NCBI GenBank assembly: GCA_023268955.1
Contig: JALRJW010000304.1
Location: forward strand, 1 to 15,396
DNA: 15,396 bases
Direction of reading: 5' to 3'
Source of the DNA: Aliarcobacter sp.
GTDB lineage: Bacteria > Campylobacterota > Campylobacteria > Campylobacterales > Arcobacteraceae
In this document: positions 13,923 to 15,396 of the stretch, piece by piece
Layout: each line of letters starts with the position of its first letter
Numbering within the stretch: the stretch's first letter is position 1
Notes under the pieces: model-generated
What the model was told of the DNA's origin: nothing
Seen by the model: the letters and a program-made list of their open reading frames with translations, nothing else
The model's database searches: none
Position numbers and translations under genes: made by a program

Positions 13923-14633
13923 ATGGCTATTATTGCAAGTAACTTCAAAACAAATCACACAAGAAAAACAACGAAAGAATTTATTCAAACTGTAAACAGT
14001 TATTTAGAAGAAAACAAAATTGAAAATGAAGTTATAGTTTTCCCAACTTCATCTTCACTAGATAACTTTAATACAGTTTGTAATTTAACTATTGGGGCAC
14101 AGAATGCATATGCTGTTAATTCTGGGTCATTTACTGGAGAAATTGGTACGCAACAACTTGATGAATTTAACATCAAAACAATTTTAATAGGACATAGTGA
14201 AAGAAGACATATTCTAGGTGAAACTCAAGAGGAAATTGCTTTAAAATATGAGTTTTACAAAGATTTAGGATATAAAATTGTTTATTGTATTGGTGAGCCG
14301 TTAGAAGTTAAGCAAGAAGGGCTACAAGCCACTTTAGAATATATTTATGAGCAGTTTGTAGGAATTGATACAAATTATGAAAATCTGATTTTAGCCTATG
14401 AGCCTGTATGGGCAATAGGAACAGGTGTAACAGCAACTAATGATGATATTAAAAATGTTCATAATGCTATAAAAGAAAAAATAAACAAACCACTACTTTA
14501 TGGTGGAAGTGTAAAAGTGGAAAATGTTGCTGAAATTTGTGCAATCCCAAACGTAGATGGTGCATTAATAGGAACAGCTTCTTGGATAAAAGAAGATTTT
14601 ATTCAAATTATAGAAAATACAAAGGATTTATAA
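13923..14633 (+). CDS. tpiA: Triosephosphate isomerase
   Basis: TPI interconverts dihydroxyacetone phosphate and glyceraldehyde-3-phosphate. The 236-residue product is shorter than the usual 250, as in other Campylobacterota. Active-site residues are present: Lys9 in NFKTN (usually NWKMN), His91 in GHSERR and Glu160 in AYEPVWAIGTG, whose following residues form the flexible loop. The phosphate-binding segment YGGSVK is at 193-198. The start ATG is six bases after pgk, with GAGG and AAGAG boxes upstream inside the pgk end. fabI begins one base after its stop. Confidence 0.95.
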   Translation: MAIIASNFKTNHTRKTTKEFIQTVNSYLEENKIENEVIVFPTSSSLDNFNTVCNLTIGAQNAYAVNSGSFTGEIGTQQLDEFNIKTILIGHSERRHILGETQEEIALKYEFYKDLGYKIVYCIGEPLEVKQEGLQATLEYIYEQFVGIDTNYENLILAYEPVWAIGTGVTATNDDIKNVHNAIKEKINKPLLYGGSVKVENVAEICAIPNVDGALIGTASWIKEDFIQIIENTKDL

Positions 14634-14634
14634 G

Positions 14635-15396
14635 ATGTTTATGAAGGGTAAAAAAGGTGTAATTTTAGGTGTTGCAAACAATAAGTCGATTGCTTATGGA
14701 ATTGCAAAAGCATGTGCAGCACAGGGTGCTCAAATTGCATTTACTTATTTAAATGATTCTTTAAAGAAAAGAGTTGAACCAATCGCTGCTGAGTTTGACA
14801 GTGCTGATTTAGTTTATCCTTGTGATGTTTCAAAACCTGAAGAGATCAAAGCTTTAAAAGAGAGTTTAGAAAAAGATTTAGGTCAAATTGATTTTATCGT
14901 TCACTCAATTGCATTTGCTCCAAAAGAAGGTTTATCTGGAAGATTCTATGATATTTCTAAAGAAGCATTTGATATTGCTATGGATGTTTCTGTTTACTCT
15001 TTAATTGAAGTAGTTAGAGAATTAAAACCATTATTAAGTGATAATTCTTCTGTTTTAACACTTACATATTATGGTGGAGCTAAATATATTCCTAACTATA
15101 ATTTAATGGGTGTAGCAAAAGCAGCTTTAGAGATGACTACAAAATATTTAGCTGAAGACTTAGGAAAAGATGGAATTAGAGTAAATGCTATTTCTGCAGG
15201 TCCTATTAAAACTTTAGCAGCTGCTGGTATTGGGGACTTTAGATTTATGTTAAAGTGGAATGAAGCTCATTCACCACTTAAAAAGAATGTTTCAATTGAT
15301 GAGGTTGGAAATTCAGGTATGTATTTATTATCTGATTTAAGTAGCGCAGTAACTGGTGAAATTCATTATGTTGATAGTGGTTACAATATTATGGGT
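14635..15396 (+). CDS. fabI: Enoyl-[acyl-carrier-protein] reductase (NADH), partial at right edge
   Basis: FabI performs the last reduction of each fatty-acid elongation cycle. The 254 codons seen, of about 275 expected, remain open at the window end. Landmarks are the classic FabI start GKKGVILGVANNKSIAYGIA (residues 5-24), CDVSKPEE (63-70) and VHSIAFAPKEGLSG (89-102). The active-site Tyr155 and Lys162 have the Y-x6-K spacing (YNLMGVAK), with a second Tyr at 145, and the C-terminal block includes VDSGYNIMG. The ATG at 14635 is eight bases after AAAGGA and one base after the tpiA stop; a second ATG lies at 14641. Where E. coli FabI has Gly93 (SIGFAP) this has Ala93. Adjacency to tpiA recalls the tpiA-fabI pair I remember from Helicobacter. 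Confidence 0.95.
   Translation, partial: MFMKGKKGVILGVANNKSIAYGIAKACAAQGAQIAFTYLNDSLKKRVEPIAAEFDSADLVYPCDVSKPEEIKALKESLEKDLGQIDFIVHSIAFAPKEGLSGRFYDISKEAFDIAMDVSVYSLIEVVRELKPLLSDNSSVLTLTYYGGAKYIPNYNLMGVAKAALEMTTKYLAEDLGKDGIRVNAISAGPIKTLAAAGIGDFRFMLKWNEAHSPLKKNVSIDEVGNSGMYLLSDLSSAVTGEIHYVDSGYNIMG

Overview
The window is a low-GC (roughly 27-30% by eye) bacterial chromosome segment packed with housekeeping genes. Protein content and gene order point to Campylobacterota, most likely an Arcobacter-type genome. The evidence is short FabI, TPI and NadD proteins of epsilonproteobacterial style, gap-pgk-tpiA-fabI in a row, promoters of the form T-rich plus TATAAT without a clear -35 box, and frequent TTG starts. 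The species assignment is inference from recognition, not from a search.

Layout: (1) Positions 1 to about 250 are compositionally foreign (about 48% G+C by hand count). They carry a minus-strand reading frame that runs off the left edge and that I do not recognise. The join to AT-rich sequence is abrupt and interrupts a small membrane-anchored minus-strand frame (about 248-412). (2) truD (tRNA pseudouridine synthase) reads rightward and ends in a hairpin shared with a convergent minus-strand pair: a YfgM-like membrane protein followed by a BamB-like beta-propeller lipoprotein. (3) A divergent promoter region leads into ctp (S41 protease) and purC, then purS-purQ with their own promoter. (4) A tightly overlapping set follows: a signal-peptide/two-TM/SH3-like protein of unknown function, plsC and crcB/fluC. 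tatA, argS and a 38-residue membrane protein come next, ending in a strong intrinsic terminator. (5) rsfS and nadD lie on the minus strand, divergent from gap-pgk-tpiA-fabI. fabI runs off the right edge.

Functional picture: envelope biogenesis (BamB/YfgM-like proteins, Ctp, PlsC, TatA, FabI), purine synthesis (PurC, PurS, PurQ), translation and RNA modification (TruD, ArgS, RsfS), NAD synthesis (NadD), fluoride export (FluC) and triose-phosphate metabolism (Gap, Pgk, TpiA). The GAPDH lacks the Asp that usually selects NAD and resembles gluconeogenic NADP-using enzymes. I see no CRISPR array, tRNA, rRNA, insertion sequence or defence system. Most of the window is ordinary core genome. The items most worth checking are the left-edge junction, the small protein after argS, the unknown SH3-tailed membrane protein and the YfgM/BamB-like pair.
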